DNA from: Brevibacterium sp. XM4083
GTDB taxonomy: Bacteria; Actinomycetota; Actinomycetes; Actinomycetales; Brevibacteriaceae
NCBI RefSeq assembly: GCF_006489205.2
Contig: NZ_VFYR02000001.1
Location: 836,554 to 900,553 of the forward strand
Length of the DNA: 64,000 nt
Direction: 5' to 3'
A program made the position numbers and the translations under genes. Positions within the stretch are counted from its first letter, which is position 1, and each line of letters starts with the position of its first letter. Under the pieces are notes generated by a model. It was given only the letters and a program-made list of their open reading frames with translations, made no database searches and was not told where the DNA came from. This document shows, piece after piece, positions 31,954 to 41,580 of this stretch.

Positions 31954-34404
31954 TCAGTCGGACGACTGACGATCGCTGGGGGTCCCCGCGTCCTTCCGAC
32001 CGGCCGGCGCCTCGGAGCCGACCGACGCATGACGGTCCGCCCCCGACCTCGCACGAGCGTCACCCGACGCGTCCGTGCCACCGGAGACTTGGTCAGCGTC
32101 ACCGTGGGCCCGGTCAGCGTTACCGGATGCCCGGTCAGCGTTACCGGGGGCACGGTCAGTGCCACCGGCAGCCCCGCCGGAACCCCGTGCCCCGCCGGAA
32201 CCCGGCGTTGCGCGCCCGGGGCCCGCGGTCGCCTCGGCGCGGGGGTGCGTCTCGAGATGGGCGAGGACGGGGACGAGGAAGAGGATGCCGACGGCGGGGA
32301 CGACGATTCCGGAGTCGTTGATGAAGGTGCCGACGCCGAGGAGGATGGCGAGGCTGATCATCGCCGCGCGCAGCAGCGGGAAGCGCGCATAGAGGGCGGT
32401 GAGCCCGTGCATCGAGAAGCGTGCGGGGGTGAGCGCGACCCAGAACACGGCGATGATGATGAGCGGCAGGATGACCGTCATCCACGACTGCGTGAGGATG
32501 TCGATGTTCATGTCGATCTTGCGCGCGAGCACACCGAGCGCCTCACCGTTGATGAGCGAGTCGAAGAAGCGGCCGAAGTGCGTGCGCTGGGCAGCCGGAC
32601 GCAGCCAGTCGAGGAAGAGGACGAGGAGCATGACGAAGCCGGCGATGCCGACGGTGAGGCCGAGCCGTTTGACGGAGAAGCGGATGCCCGCCGAGGCGAG
32701 GGCGAGGTAGGCGACGCCGATGATGAGCGTGGGCACGGACCCGAACTTCGTGCCGAGACCCGGAGCGGCGAGCAGCACACAGGAGAGGAGGACGGGCACG
32801 AGGACGATCGCCAGACGCGTCAGCGGTCGTCTCGCTAGGGAGGCGAAGCCGGCGACGGCGAGCAGCAGGGCACAGCAGTAGAGCGCGAGCGCGGAGTTGC
32901 CGATCCCGTAGAACCGGGAGGCGATGAGGAGAGGCTCGCCGAGGAGGGTCGACATCTGCAGCTGCGAGCCAGTGATGACGTCGTAGGCGAGCACGCCCAC
33001 CGTGACGACGGAGACGAAGAGGACCGGTCCCAGCTGCGATCGGCGCCAGGGTCCGAGGAGGGCGAGTGCTCCGAGGACGACGGACCACCCGACGAGTGCG
33101 CCGAGCATCGCGATGTCCGGGTTCGTCGCCCGCTCCCACGGCAGGACGTTGACGAGGTAGGTCGACACGGGCATCGCCGCGAAGACGACGCCGAGGCGGT
33201 ACGCCGTGGAGTGGACGAGTTCCCGGTGGCGGCGGCGGAGGAACCACGCGAGGGCGAGCAGCCCTGCCATGAGCGAGGCGACGACGGGGAAGAACCACGT
33301 CGAGATCTCGTTCTGCGTCGTCACCGCGACCTGCCGGTCGAGCACCGACTGGAAGCGCGACTCCCACGACCCGCCGGGGTTGGACGTCATCGGCGCCCCC
33401 GCGACGTTGCCCATCGTCTCCCCGCCGCTGAGCTGGACGAGGGTGGGCGCGATGTCGGGTACCTGGATCAGCCCCGGCTGTCGAGTCGATGAGGAGGTGA
33501 GGAGACCCGGCTCGGCCCCGGGCTCGAGCATCATCGTCGCCTGCATCGAGGACCCGTCGTGGGTGCCGTCGGCGATCGAGGCGAAGATGATCGGCGAGGT
33601 GCCCTCACCGATCCCGGCCGTCGGGTCGGCGCCGAGCCAGCCGGTCGCGGTGAGGATCGCTCCGACCCGGCGGTCGAGGTCCTTGAGCGAGTAGCCGTCG
33701 GCCTCCGAATTGCCGAGGTCGACGATGGCGAGCTCGCCGGATTCCGACGCCGAGGCGGCTCGGAGGCCGATGTCATCGGCGATCGGCTCCCACTGGTCGA
33801 TGCGACCACTCGGATCGGCTGCGGCGATCGCGGCTCCCGGACCGTAGGCGGAGATCGCCGGGACGGCATCGGCGAGACCGCCGAGGGCGGCGTCGTAGTT
33901 GTCCCCGCGCGCGACCTGCTGATAGACGTCCCAGTCGGCGACCCAGCCGTCGAGCGGCGGTTGGGGCTTGCGGCACTGCTGCCGCGGCTCGTCGGCGGCA
34001 CGGCGGCCCGACCCCACGGCGAGCCACCCGTCGACGGGGCAGCTGACGGAGCGGACGCTGCGCGGGGTCATCGTCCCGATCTGGGAGGACTGCATCATCG
34101 CCCAGAGGTTCGGAGTCGTCTGCGGGTCGAGGTCCTCGAACGTGAACCCCGAGGTGCCGATGAGGATCGGGGCGTTCTCCGCGGGACGAGGGCTGTCGGC
34201 GGACTGCCCGGTGCCGGCAGCTTGTCCGGTGCTGGCTGCCTGCCCGGCGCCGGCAGCCTGTCCGGCGCCAGCAGCCTGTCCGGTGCTGGCTGCCTGTCCG
34301 GTGCCGGCTGCCTGCCCGGCCTGCGGCAGGCCGGTGATGAGGACGAGGGCGGCCAGCGCCCCGAGGAGGACGCGCAGCAGCCACGGACGCACAGCAGCGC
34401 TCAT
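31954..34404 (-). CDS. Large membrane protein with degenerate phosphatase-like ectodomain (paralogue 2)
   Basis: The 816-residue product has a signal peptide/anchor, then a Gly/Ala/Gln repeat (units of GQAAGA/STGQAA), an extracytoplasmic domain of about 350 residues that resembles an alkaline-phosphatase fold (LIGTSGFTFEDLDPQTTPNLW; CPVDGWLAVGSGRRA) but lacks obvious metal ligands, then about ten membrane helices. Motifs shared with its upstream neighbour are RFYGIGN (~530), FLDWLRPAAQRTHFGRFFD (~640) and NDSGIVVP (~735). The C-terminal 100 residues are low-complexity (NADRASG-type repeats). Its ATG overlaps the stop of the neighbour (ATGA). The stop codon lies in an 8-bp palindrome. Function unknown; a role in envelope polymer metabolism is only a guess. 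Confidence 0.75.
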   Translation of the reverse strand: MSAAVRPWLLRVLLGALAALVLITGLPQAGQAAGTGQAASTGQAAGAGQAAGAGQAASTGQAAGTGQSADSPRPAENAPILIGTSGFTFEDLDPQTTPNLWAMMQSSQIGTMTPRSVRSVSCPVDGWLAVGSGRRAADEPRQQCRKPQPPLDGWVADWDVYQQVARGDNYDAALGGLADAVPAISAYGPGAAIAAADPSGRIDQWEPIADDIGLRAASASESGELAIVDLGNSEADGYSLKDLDRRVGAILTATGWLGADPTAGIGEGTSPIIFASIADGTHDGSSMQATMMLEPGAEPGLLTSSSTRQPGLIQVPDIAPTLVQLSGGETMGNVAGAPMTSNPGGSWESRFQSVLDRQVAVTTQNEISTWFFPVVASLMAGLLALAWFLRRRHRELVHSTAYRLGVVFAAMPVSTYLVNVLPWERATNPDIAMLGALVGWSVVLGALALLGPWRRSQLGPVLFVSVVTVGVLAYDVITGSQLQMSTLLGEPLLIASRFYGIGNSALALYCCALLLAVAGFASLARRPLTRLAIVLVPVLLSCVLLAAPGLGTKFGSVPTLIIGVAYLALASAGIRFSVKRLGLTVGIAGFVMLLVLFLDWLRPAAQRTHFGRFFDSLINGEALGVLARKIDMNIDILTQSWMTVILPLIIIAVFWVALTPARFSMHGLTALYARFPLLRAAMISLAILLGVGTFINDSGIVVPAVGILFLVPVLAHLETHPRAEATAGPGRATPGSGGARGSGGAAGGTDRAPGNADRASGNADRAHGDADQVSGGTDASGDARARSGADRHASVGSEAPAGRKDAGTPSDRQSSD

Positions 34405-37028
34405 CGGCCCGATTCCCCGGAAGCGTCGGCGGCGGGCGTGAGGAGGGCTGTGGCACCGCGTCTCGCGTCAGTGCCGTGTGCGACGGTGAGGTCATCGGCG
34501 CAGAGGGCGAGGAGGTAGGGCAGGAGGACCATGGCGCCGGTGGAGGGCACGGCGATGCCGGAGTCCGTGAGCACGAGACCGACGGTGAGTCCGGTGACGG
34601 CGGCGAGGAAGCCGAAGTGGACGTCCTCGTCGGCGAAGACCTCGGGCAGGCGACCCCGCCAGTGGTCGAGGAATCGCGCAGTCCGGGTCGGCCCCTGGAA
34701 CCGAGGGAAGTGGAGGAGGTAGCGGAGGAAGACGAGGATCGCGATGACCGCGAGAGGGGTGACGATCGACAGCGCCGGATTCACCTGGATGATGTGGAGG
34801 TTCGCGCTCAGCTTGCGGCCGACGACCTGCAGCGCCTCACCGGTGACGAGCTGGTCGAAGAAGTTCCCGAAATGGGAGCGGCTGCCGGCCGGTCGCAGCC
34901 AGTCGAGGAACGCGATGCCGATGAGCGCCGCGAGTGACGCGACGCCGATGAGGCCGAGCCGGAGGACCGAGAGCCGGATGCGACTGACGAGGGCGAGGAG
35001 GACGAGGAGGCCGGCGAGAGTGGCGATCGTGCCGCCGAACTTCGCCCCCCACGACGGATTCCCGGAGACGAACACCGCGAGCAGGCCGATGACGGCGGGG
35101 ACGATGAGGACGAGCCGCCGGTGGCCTGCGGCACGCAGCCGGGAGACGAGGAGGCCGAGGAAGACGAAGAGGCTCGCGATGAAGATCGCGGCACCCTGAT
35201 TGCCGAGACCGTAGTAGCGGCCGCCGACGATCGGGTTGTAGCCGAGCAGCGAATTCGCCTGCAGCCGCGACCCGGTCGCCAGGTCGACGGCGATGACGAC
35301 GACGGTGAGGAGCGAGAGCGCGGCGACGCGTCCCCGCCACGTCCGACCCCACGGCGGGAGCAGGGAGAGGAGGAGCATCGCGGCGGCCCCGAGGGCCACG
35401 GAGAGGAAGAGACCGAACTGCGGATGCGGGAACCGCGCCCACGGCAGCAGTCCCGCGAGGAATGCACCCATGGGAATCGTCGCGAGGACGAAGGCGAACC
35501 AGGCCAGTGTGCGGTGGACCCAGGCGCCGCCGGTCTGGGGCGGCGCGGCGACGGCGAGTCCGGTTCCGCCGGCGTCCGGGGCCTCCGCGGTGCGGGCTGC
35601 GGTCGTGCGACCGGGGTGACCGGCGCGGTCGCTGCGGCGGGCGCGGGCGCGGTCGCGACGGCCGACGCGGCGGGCGATGGCGCTGCGGAGGCCGGGCGCC
35701 CAACGGTCGATGAAGATCGTGCTGAGGAGGAGACCGCAGAGGACGACGAGGACGTAGAAGGCGATGTCGAGGAAGAGGGAGAACGTGGAGAGGTTCTCGT
35801 AGACGAACTCCGATTTCGTCGCCTCGGTCTCGAGATCGAGGCGACGGTCCTCCGGTGACGCCGACGACGGGGTGACGTCGAGGGAGATCCCGCTCGGGGA
35901 ATCGATCCCAAGGCGCTCGAGGATGCCCGGGGCGAGGTCGGTGATCTGGAGCAGGCCCTCCGTCCGCGTCGACGCCGAAGAGAGCGTGCCCGGGACGAAG
36001 CCGGGTCCCGAGGCGAGGAATGCCCGCAGTCGGGGAGAGCTCGAGCTGTCGCCGAGACCGGCGACGATGACGGTCGGCTCCGTCTCCGACTGGGCTCGCA
36101 GCTGCTCGAGCCGGTCGCCGAGGCGGCGGTCGGCCTCCTCGACGGAGGCCCGCCGGTCGTAGTCGGTGGGCACGGTGTAGGAGTAGTTGGGGATCGGGTC
36201 GAACAGCCACGAACGGGAGCCGATCGATCCGAGGTCGACGAGCGCGAGGCGGCAGTTCGCCGCGATCGCGTCCTCGGTGTAGTCGGCGATCTCTCCGTTC
36301 TCATCGGCGACGGCGTACGCCGCCCCCGGGCCCTCGGCGGCGACGCAGGCGTCGAGGCCGGCAGGCGCCCCCGCCTCACCGACGAGGCGCGCGAGCATTC
36401 CGTAGTCGACGGTGTAGCCGGTGCCCTGATTCGGCTCCCTGACGGCGTCGAAGTCGGGAATCGTCGCCGGCACCGTCTCACCGGGGCGGGTGAGGAGACT
36501 TTCATCACCCTCAAACCCTCCGGCGACCTCGACCTCGTCGCCGCCGGCCGGTTCGGTGCTCGTCGACGGGGCGATGAGGGCAGGGCAGCGGGCAGGGTTG
36601 TCGACGTCGGGTTCGTGAGGGGGACCCGCCTCGGCGCGGGCACCGGATCCGAAGGACAACCAGCCCGATGCCGGGCACGTCGCGGACCCGATCGTGCGGA
36701 CGTTGAGGTTCGCCGCCGCCCCGGTGCGGAAGATCTCGAAGAGATTCGGAGTCCGCTCCGGATCGATGTCTCCTATGGTCAGGCCCGGTATGCCGAAGAC
36801 AACCGTCTTGCTCTCAGCGGCCGCTGCGGCGCTGTCGTCGGAGTCGGCCGGCGCTTCGGCGGGGGGCGTCGGAGTCGACTGAGCCCACGCGGGAGATGAG
36901 GCGGGGGAGACGAAGAGTGCCACGAGCCCGACGATGATCCCCAGCACCAGGAGCCGGTGGGAGGGAAGGCGGCGGGGCAGGACGGATTGAGGCGGCACAG
37001 GACAATGGTATCGGGTGCGGCATTTCAC
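34401..37028 (-). CDS. Large membrane protein with degenerate phosphatase-like ectodomain (paralogue 1)
   Basis: The 875-residue product has a signal-peptide-like helix (LLVLGIIVGLVALFV), an ectodomain of ~370 residues with GIPGLTIGDIDPERTPNLFEI and CPASGWLSFGSGARA, a helix near residue 415, a basic cytoplasmic loop, and nine to ten further helices with RYYGLGN, FLDWLRPAGSRSHFGNFFD and TDSGIAVP. These motifs align one-to-one with the downstream gene, so the two are paralogues and probable partners. The start is uncertain: GTG 37028 sits directly against AGGAGG, while the well-spaced ATG at 37023 is in another frame. Divergent from rplM. Confidence 0.75.
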   Translation of the reverse strand: MKCRTRYHCPVPPQSVLPRRLPSHRLLVLGIIVGLVALFVSPASSPAWAQSTPTPPAEAPADSDDSAAAAAESKTVVFGIPGLTIGDIDPERTPNLFEIFRTGAAANLNVRTIGSATCPASGWLSFGSGARAEAGPPHEPDVDNPARCPALIAPSTSTEPAGGDEVEVAGGFEGDESLLTRPGETVPATIPDFDAVREPNQGTGYTVDYGMLARLVGEAGAPAGLDACVAAEGPGAAYAVADENGEIADYTEDAIAANCRLALVDLGSIGSRSWLFDPIPNYSYTVPTDYDRRASVEEADRRLGDRLEQLRAQSETEPTVIVAGLGDSSSSPRLRAFLASGPGFVPGTLSSASTRTEGLLQITDLAPGILERLGIDSPSGISLDVTPSSASPEDRRLDLETEATKSEFVYENLSTFSLFLDIAFYVLVVLCGLLLSTIFIDRWAPGLRSAIARRVGRRDRARARRSDRAGHPGRTTAARTAEAPDAGGTGLAVAAPPQTGGAWVHRTLAWFAFVLATIPMGAFLAGLLPWARFPHPQFGLFLSVALGAAAMLLLSLLPPWGRTWRGRVAALSLLTVVVIAVDLATGSRLQANSLLGYNPIVGGRYYGLGNQGAAIFIASLFVFLGLLVSRLRAAGHRRLVLIVPAVIGLLAVFVSGNPSWGAKFGGTIATLAGLLVLLALVSRIRLSVLRLGLIGVASLAALIGIAFLDWLRPAGSRSHFGNFFDQLVTGEALQVVGRKLSANLHIIQVNPALSIVTPLAVIAILVFLRYLLHFPRFQGPTRTARFLDHWRGRLPEVFADEDVHFGFLAAVTGLTVGLVLTDSGIAVPSTGAMVLLPYLLALCADDLTVAHGTDARRGATALLTPAADASGESGR

Positions 37029-37265
37029 CCTCCTGACCCCGACCTGGACGTTTGCTCACCGGGCCGCGGGGCATGTATATTTGATTGTCGTTGTGTGCGC
37101 TCGTCGTGCTCCCTTGCATAGCCTCTTGCGTTGCAGGCCCGTAGGTGGGGAAGCACTCGACGAACGGACCCGATTGAAGACAGACAGTGTTCGGACGCAT
37201 CAGCCTCACGACCCGATGAGTCCGCCCAGGCACTGGCCCCATGAGATACGAAAAGAAGGCTACTT
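37029..37265. other. Divergent region and leader of the rplM-rpsI operon
   Basis: This 237-nt gap separates the paralogue-1 gene from rplM. The AT-rich block GCATGTATATTTGATTG (37070-37086) is the likely promoter area. About 180 nt of possible leader follow before rplM. I see no classical ribosomal-protein leader motif that I can name. Confidence 0.4.
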
Positions 37266-37709
37266 TTGCGTACGTACACCCCCAAGCCCGGCGATGTCGA
37301 GCGCCAGTGGCACGTCATCGACGCCACTGATGTTGTGCTCGGTCGTCTTGCCACCCAGGTTGCACGCCTGCTGCGCGGCAAGCACAAGACCACGTTCGCC
37401 CCGCACATCGATTCCGGTGACTTCGTCATCATCATCAACGCCGACAAGGTCGCGCTGACCGGCGCGAAGCTCGAGCAGAAGCGCGCTTACCACCACTCGG
37501 GCTACCCGGGCGGCCTCAAGAGCGTCAACTACGCCGAGCTGCTGGCGTCGAACCCCGAGCGCGCAGTCGAGAAGGCTGTCGCCGGCATGGTTCCGAAGAC
37601 TCGCCTCGGACGCGCCCAGATGCGGAAACTCAAGGTCTACGCGGGTGCCGAGCACCCGCACGCCTCGCAGAACCCGCAGCCGTACGAACTCAACCAGGTC
37701 GCGCAGTAA
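37266..37709 (+). CDS. rplM: Ribosomal protein L13
   Basis: The 147-residue 50S subunit protein is normal in length. It starts [28 protein letters not shown], with HHSGYPGG near residue 77 and [20 protein letters not shown] near 108. The start is TTG at 37266, chosen because AGAAGG lies 7 nt upstream and the conserved N-terminus begins at the next codon. It forms the standard operon with rpsI, 34 nt downstream. Confidence 0.97.
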   Translation: MRTYTPKPGDVERQWHVIDATDVVLGRLATQVARLLRGKHKTTFAPHIDSGDFVIIINADKVALTGAKLEQKRAYHHSGYPGGLKSVNYAELLASNPERAVEKAVAGMVPKTRLGRAQMRKLKVYAGAEHPHASQNPQPYELNQVAQ

Positions 37710-37743
37710 GCGCGCTTGAGTCACAGAGATACCGAGGAGAACC

Positions 37744-38247
37744 GTGGCTGACACCGCCAACGCGACCGAAGTCGAAGAACTGACCGAATACACCTCCGAG
37801 ACCCCCGCAGACGCCGGCCTGGGCGACCAGACCGCCGGTGGACGCGGACAGTCCCTCACCGCCCCCGGCAACGGAGTGGGCCGCCGCAAGCAGGCGATCG
37901 CCCGCGTCCGCCTCATCCCGGGCTCCGGCGAGTGGACGATCAACGGACGCACTCTCGAGGAGTACTTCCCGAACAAGCTGCACCAGCAGCTCGTCAACGA
38001 GCCCTTCCGCCTGCTCGACCTCGAAGGCCGCTTCGACGTCGTCGTGCGCATCTCGGGCGGCGGACCCTCCGGACAGGCCGGTGCCGTCCGTCTGGGCATC
38101 GCTCGTTCGCTCAACCAGATCGACGCTGAGTCGAATCGCCCCGAACTGAAGAAGGCAGGCTTCCTGCGCCGCGACGCTCGCGTCAAGGAACGCAAGAAGG
38201 CCGGTCTCAAGAAGGCCCGCAAGGCTCCGCAGTTCTCGAAGCGCTGA
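37744..38247 (+). CDS. rpsI: Ribosomal protein S9
   Basis: The 167-residue 30S protein has the S9 core from residue ~43 ([19 protein letters not shown], then the [20 protein letters not shown] motif near 105) and the basic C-terminus ending KAPQFSKR, whose last Lys-Arg contacts tRNA in the P site. An acidic N-terminal extension of about 40 residues precedes the core, as in other actinobacterial S9 proteins. GAGGAG lies just before the GTG start. A strong terminator follows. Confidence 0.97.
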   Translation: MADTANATEVEELTEYTSETPADAGLGDQTAGGRGQSLTAPGNGVGRRKQAIARVRLIPGSGEWTINGRTLEEYFPNKLHQQLVNEPFRLLDLEGRFDVVVRISGGGPSGQAGAVRLGIARSLNQIDAESNRPELKKAGFLRRDARVKERKKAGLKKARKAPQFSKR

Positions 38248-38302
38248 TCCGCTCCCACCGTCTGCGCATGGTCTGCCACTGATGCGCAGTCGGCGGCGCA
38301 CG

Positions 38303-38335
38303 TGCGGCCCCGAACCCGTTCGGGGCCGCATTTCG
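38303..38335 (+). terminator. Terminator of the rplM-rpsI operon
   Basis: A 13-bp stem, arms starting TGCGGCCCCG and ending CGGGGCCGCA, with a 2-nt loop is followed by TTTCG. Confidence 0.8.
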
Positions 38336-38427
38336 TGCATTCACCGCCGAATGGTCACCGCGCGCTCCTCAACGCGCAGATGACCATCGACTAACATCGA
38401 TACGAACCTTGAGGAAAGGACTTGCCC

Positions 38428-39780
38428 ATGGCCAGACTCTTCGGTACCGACGGAGTGCGCGGACTCGCCAATCGCGACATCACCGCGAAGCTCGCGCTTC
38501 AGCTCTCCGTCGCCGCCTCCCGCGTGCTCACCCGCTCCTGGGACGGCGACCGCCGCCCCTTCGCCGTCATCGGACGCGACACCCGCGTCTCGGGAGAGTT
38601 CCTCTCCGCGGCCACGAGTGCGGGCATTGCCTCGGCAGGCGTGGACGTCCTCGACGCGGGCATGCTGCCCACCCCGGGCATCGCCAGCGTCGTCAAGGAC
38701 ACCGGAGCGGCCTTCGGCGTCGTCATCTCCGCCTCCCACAACCCCATGCCCGACAACGGCATCAAGTTCTTCGCCGCCGGCGGCACGAAGCTCGACGACG
38801 CCGTCGAGGACGCGATCCTCGACATCCTCGACCAGGATTGGGAGCGCCCCATCGGCTCCGACGTCGGCCGCATCTCCCGGTACCCGGCTGCCGCTGACGA
38901 ATACACCGAGAAGCTCGTCCGCTCGATCGCGCCCGAAGGCGTGCGCCCTCTCTCGGGCCTCAAGGTCGTCGCCGACTGCGCTCACGGCGCTGCGTCGATC
39001 GTCGGTCCCGCCGCACTGCGTCAGGCCGGGGCCGAGGTCATCGTCTCCGCCGCCGAACCCGACGGCCTCAACATCAACGACGGTGTCGGATCGACCCACC
39101 TCGAATCCCTCCAGCGCCTCGTCGTCGAGACCCAGTCCGACCTCGGCGTCGCCTTCGACGGTGACGCCGACCGCTGCCTCGCCGTCGACTCCCTCGGCCG
39201 TGTCGTCAACGGCGACCAGCTCATGGGCATCCTCGCGATCGGGCTCAAGGAGCTCGGCGAACTGCGCGGGAACACGCTCGTCACCACGGTGATGTCGAAC
39301 CTCGGCCTGCGCCTGGCGATGGACAAGCACGGCATCAGCACCGTGCAGACGGCCGTCGGCGACCGCTACGTCCTCGAGCGGATGCTCGCCGATGACTTCG
39401 CGCTCGGCGGAGAGCAGTCCGGTCACGTCCTCATGCTCGATCACGGCACGACCGGTGACGGCGTGCAGACGGCCCTGCACCTGATGAAGCGGATGGCCGA
39501 CGCGAAGCGGACCCTGGCCGATCTCGCCGCCGAGATCCCGCAGCTGCCGCAGGCGCTCGTCAACGTCAAGGGCGTCGACAAGCACCGGGTCGACATCCCG
39601 GAGGTCGCCGCCGAGGTGGCCGCCGTCGAGACCGAACTCAACGGCACCGGTCGGGTGCTGCTGCGCGCCTCGGGCACCGAACCGCTCATCCGCGTCATGG
39701 TCGAAGCCGAGACCGAAGAGGTCTCGCAGGTGCAGGCCGAGCGCCTCGCCGCCGTCGTCAAGGAGCACCTCGCTCTCTGA
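38428..39780 (+). CDS. glmM: Phosphoglucosamine mutase
   Basis: The 450-residue enzyme interconverts glucosamine-6- and 1-phosphate for UDP-GlcNAc synthesis. The N-terminal ARLFGTDGVRGLANRD, catalytic phosphoserine loop ISASHNPMPDNGIKFF (~residue 100), metal loop FDGDADRCL (~243), sugar loop GEQSGH (~330) and phosphate-binding RASGTEPLIRVM (~410) are intact. AAAGGA 7 nt before ATG 38428 fixes the start over an upstream in-frame TTG. Its partner glmS lies 10.7 kb downstream, beyond an accessory block. Confidence 0.96.
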   Translation: MARLFGTDGVRGLANRDITAKLALQLSVAASRVLTRSWDGDRRPFAVIGRDTRVSGEFLSAATSAGIASAGVDVLDAGMLPTPGIASVVKDTGAAFGVVISASHNPMPDNGIKFFAAGGTKLDDAVEDAILDILDQDWERPIGSDVGRISRYPAAADEYTEKLVRSIAPEGVRPLSGLKVVADCAHGAASIVGPAALRQAGAEVIVSAAEPDGLNINDGVGSTHLESLQRLVVETQSDLGVAFDGDADRCLAVDSLGRVVNGDQLMGILAIGLKELGELRGNTLVTTVMSNLGLRLAMDKHGISTVQTAVGDRYVLERMLADDFALGGEQSGHVLMLDHGTTGDGVQTALHLMKRMADAKRTLADLAAEIPQLPQALVNVKGVDKHRVDIPEVAAEVAAVETELNGTGRVLLRASGTEPLIRVMVEAETEEVSQVQAERLAAVVKEHLAL

Positions 39781-39790
39781 GCGCACACGA

Positions 39791-39830
39791 CGAGGGGCCC
39801 GACAGCAGAGATCTGCTGCCGGGCCCCTCG
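39791..39830 (+). terminator. Long hairpin after glmM
   Basis: Outer arms CGAGGGGCCCG / CGGGCCCCTCG enclose inner arms CAGCAGA / TCTGCTG, making an almost continuous 18-bp stem 10 nt after the stop. Two copies of CCGCCTCGGC (39855 and 39900 region) fill the rest of the gap to phnE. Confidence 0.75.
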
Positions 39831-39921
39831 GTCATTCACGCTGGTCAGACACACCGCCTCGGCGGGCGACCGGACTTGACGGGCGATCAGCCTCGGCGAC
39901 CGCCTCGGCGGGATCATCCCC

Positions 39922-40779
39922 TCACAGGGCGAGCTTCTTGCGCACGCCGGCGGAGAAGAGGTCGACGGCGATGATGAGCACGAGCACGATGAGGATGTAC
40001 GTGAGCATCGAGTCGAACTGGAACGACTTGATCGCCTGGTTGATGAGCAGTCCGATGCCGCCGGCCCCGACGAGGCCGAGGACGAGCGAGGACCGGACAT
40101 TGACGTCGAACCGGTAGAGGAGCAGCCCGAAGAGCTGGGGGACGACCTGCGGGAACGTCGCATTCGCGACGATCTGGCCGCGGGAGGCCCCAGCGGTCTT
40201 CAGCGCCTCCGACGGCCCCGGATCGATCTCCTCGATCGCCTCCGACCACAGCTTGCCCATGACTCCCGTGTTGTGGAAGATGAGCGCGAGCACGCCGGGG
40301 AAGGGCCCGAGGCCGACCGCGGTGACGAAGACGAGCGCGAAGACGATGTCGGGCACCGCGCGGAGGAACGACATGATCGAGCGCGCGATCTGGTAGACGA
40401 ACCGGTTCGGTGACGTCGTGCGCGATCCCAGCACCGCGAGCAGCGCCGAGGTGGGGATCGACAGGGTCGTCCCGAGCAGGCCGATCCACAGGGTGATGCC
40501 CGTGGCCTCGATGCCCGGCCACAGCGTGTCCTCCCAGCTGAGGTTCGGCGGGAACGCCTCGGAAAGGAAGTTGATCATCCCCTGACGGCCGTCGACAAGG
40601 GTGACGAACGAGAAGTCCGTCTCCCGGATCGCGACGACGTGGAGGAGGACGATGACGACGATCGCCGTCGCCAGCTGCCACCCGCCGAAACGGCGGATGG
40701 GCGGCTGCAGCGCCGAGGTCGTGTTCCTCAGCGGCACGGTGCGCAGGGTGGTGCCGCGGGTGTCGGGAATCGTCTTCAT
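39922..40779 (-). CDS. phnE: Phosphonate-type ABC transporter permease
   Basis: The 285-residue inner-membrane protein has about six helices. It carries the BPD-transport signature EALKTAGASRGQIVANATFPQV (~residue 190), the EAA loop that docks on the ATPase. GLLGTTLSIPTSALLAVLGSRTTSPN near residue 100 and RAVPDIVFALVF near 140 are PhnE-typical. It is the last gene of a phnD-phnC-phnE series on the minus strand; its ATG directly follows the phnC stop. Substrate is a phosphonate or related phosphorus oxyanion by family and by the catabolic genes next door. Confidence 0.9.
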   Translation of the reverse strand: MKTIPDTRGTTLRTVPLRNTTSALQPPIRRFGGWQLATAIVVIVLLHVVAIRETDFSFVTLVDGRQGMINFLSEAFPPNLSWEDTLWPGIEATGITLWIGLLGTTLSIPTSALLAVLGSRTTSPNRFVYQIARSIMSFLRAVPDIVFALVFVTAVGLGPFPGVLALIFHNTGVMGKLWSEAIEEIDPGPSEALKTAGASRGQIVANATFPQVVPQLFGLLLYRFDVNVRSSLVLGLVGAGGIGLLINQAIKSFQFDSMLTYILIVLVLIIAVDLFSAGVRKKLAL

Positions 40780-41580
40780 CTACTCGTCCTCCGCGATCGG
40801 GGCGGTCGTGTACAGGGAGGTGATCGCCTCGGCGGAGATCTCCTCGGCGGTGCCCCGCAGCACGATCTCCCCGGACTGCAGGCCGATGATCGTATCGGCG
40901 AACTCCCGGGCGAGATCCGGCTGGTGGAGGACGGCGGCGACGGCGAGGCCCTCGTCGTGTGCGAGATCGCGCAGCAGGGACATCACCGTGCGCGCGGCCT
41001 GCGGGTCGAGGGCGGCGACGGGTTCGTCGGCGAGCAGCACCTCGGCGCCCTGGCACAGGGCCCGGGCGACCGCCACGCGCTGCTGCTGACCGCCCGAGAG
41101 CGTGCCGGCCCGGTCGGTCGCCCGGTCGGCGAGGCCGACGCGGTCGAGGGCGACCATGGCCTCCCGGCGGATCGCCGCCGGGAAGAGCCACGGATGGAGC
41201 GAGGCGACCGTCGACATCCGGCCCAGCGCTCCCGCGCACACGTTGTCGAGCACCGAGCGGCGGGCCACGAGGTGGATCTTCTGGAACACCATGGCCGGGC
41301 GGCCGTGGCTGCCGCCGACCTCGATGTCCCCTCTCTGGTACGGGGTGAGACCGGCGACGGCACGCAGCGTCGTCGACTTGCCCGAGCCGTTGGCGCCGAG
41401 GAACGCGAGCAGCTCACCGGGGGCGACGCTGAAGCTGACATCGTCGAGCACCCGCTTCGCCCCGAAGGACACAGCGAGGCCGTCCACCCGGAGGAGGGGA
41501 GACGACGCGTCGTCGCTTCCCGCTGACCCGGCCGCCTCCTCGGCGGACGCGGGCTTCACGGTCTTCGTCGCCATGCTCAC
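40780..41580 (-). CDS. phnC: Phosphonate-type ABC transporter ATP-binding protein
   Basis: The 266-residue ATPase has Walker A (GANGSGKST, ~residue 53), signature LSGGQQQRVAVARAL, Walker B VLLADEPVAALD and a switch His in VLHQPDL. It drives PhnE. A GTG at 41580 overlaps the phnD stop (GTGA). An ATG two codons on (41574) is 9 nt from AGAGGA and may be the start actually used. The N-terminal 25 residues are a non-conserved extension. Confidence 0.9.
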   Translation of the reverse strand: MSMATKTVKPASAEEAAGSAGSDDASSPLLRVDGLAVSFGAKRVLDDVSFSVAPGELLAFLGANGSGKSTTLRAVAGLTPYQRGDIEVGGSHGRPAMVFQKIHLVARRSVLDNVCAGALGRMSTVASLHPWLFPAAIRREAMVALDRVGLADRATDRAGTLSGGQQQRVAVARALCQGAEVLLADEPVAALDPQAARTVMSLLRDLAHDEGLAVAAVLHQPDLAREFADTIIGLQSGEIVLRGTAEEISAEAITSLYTTAPIAEDE

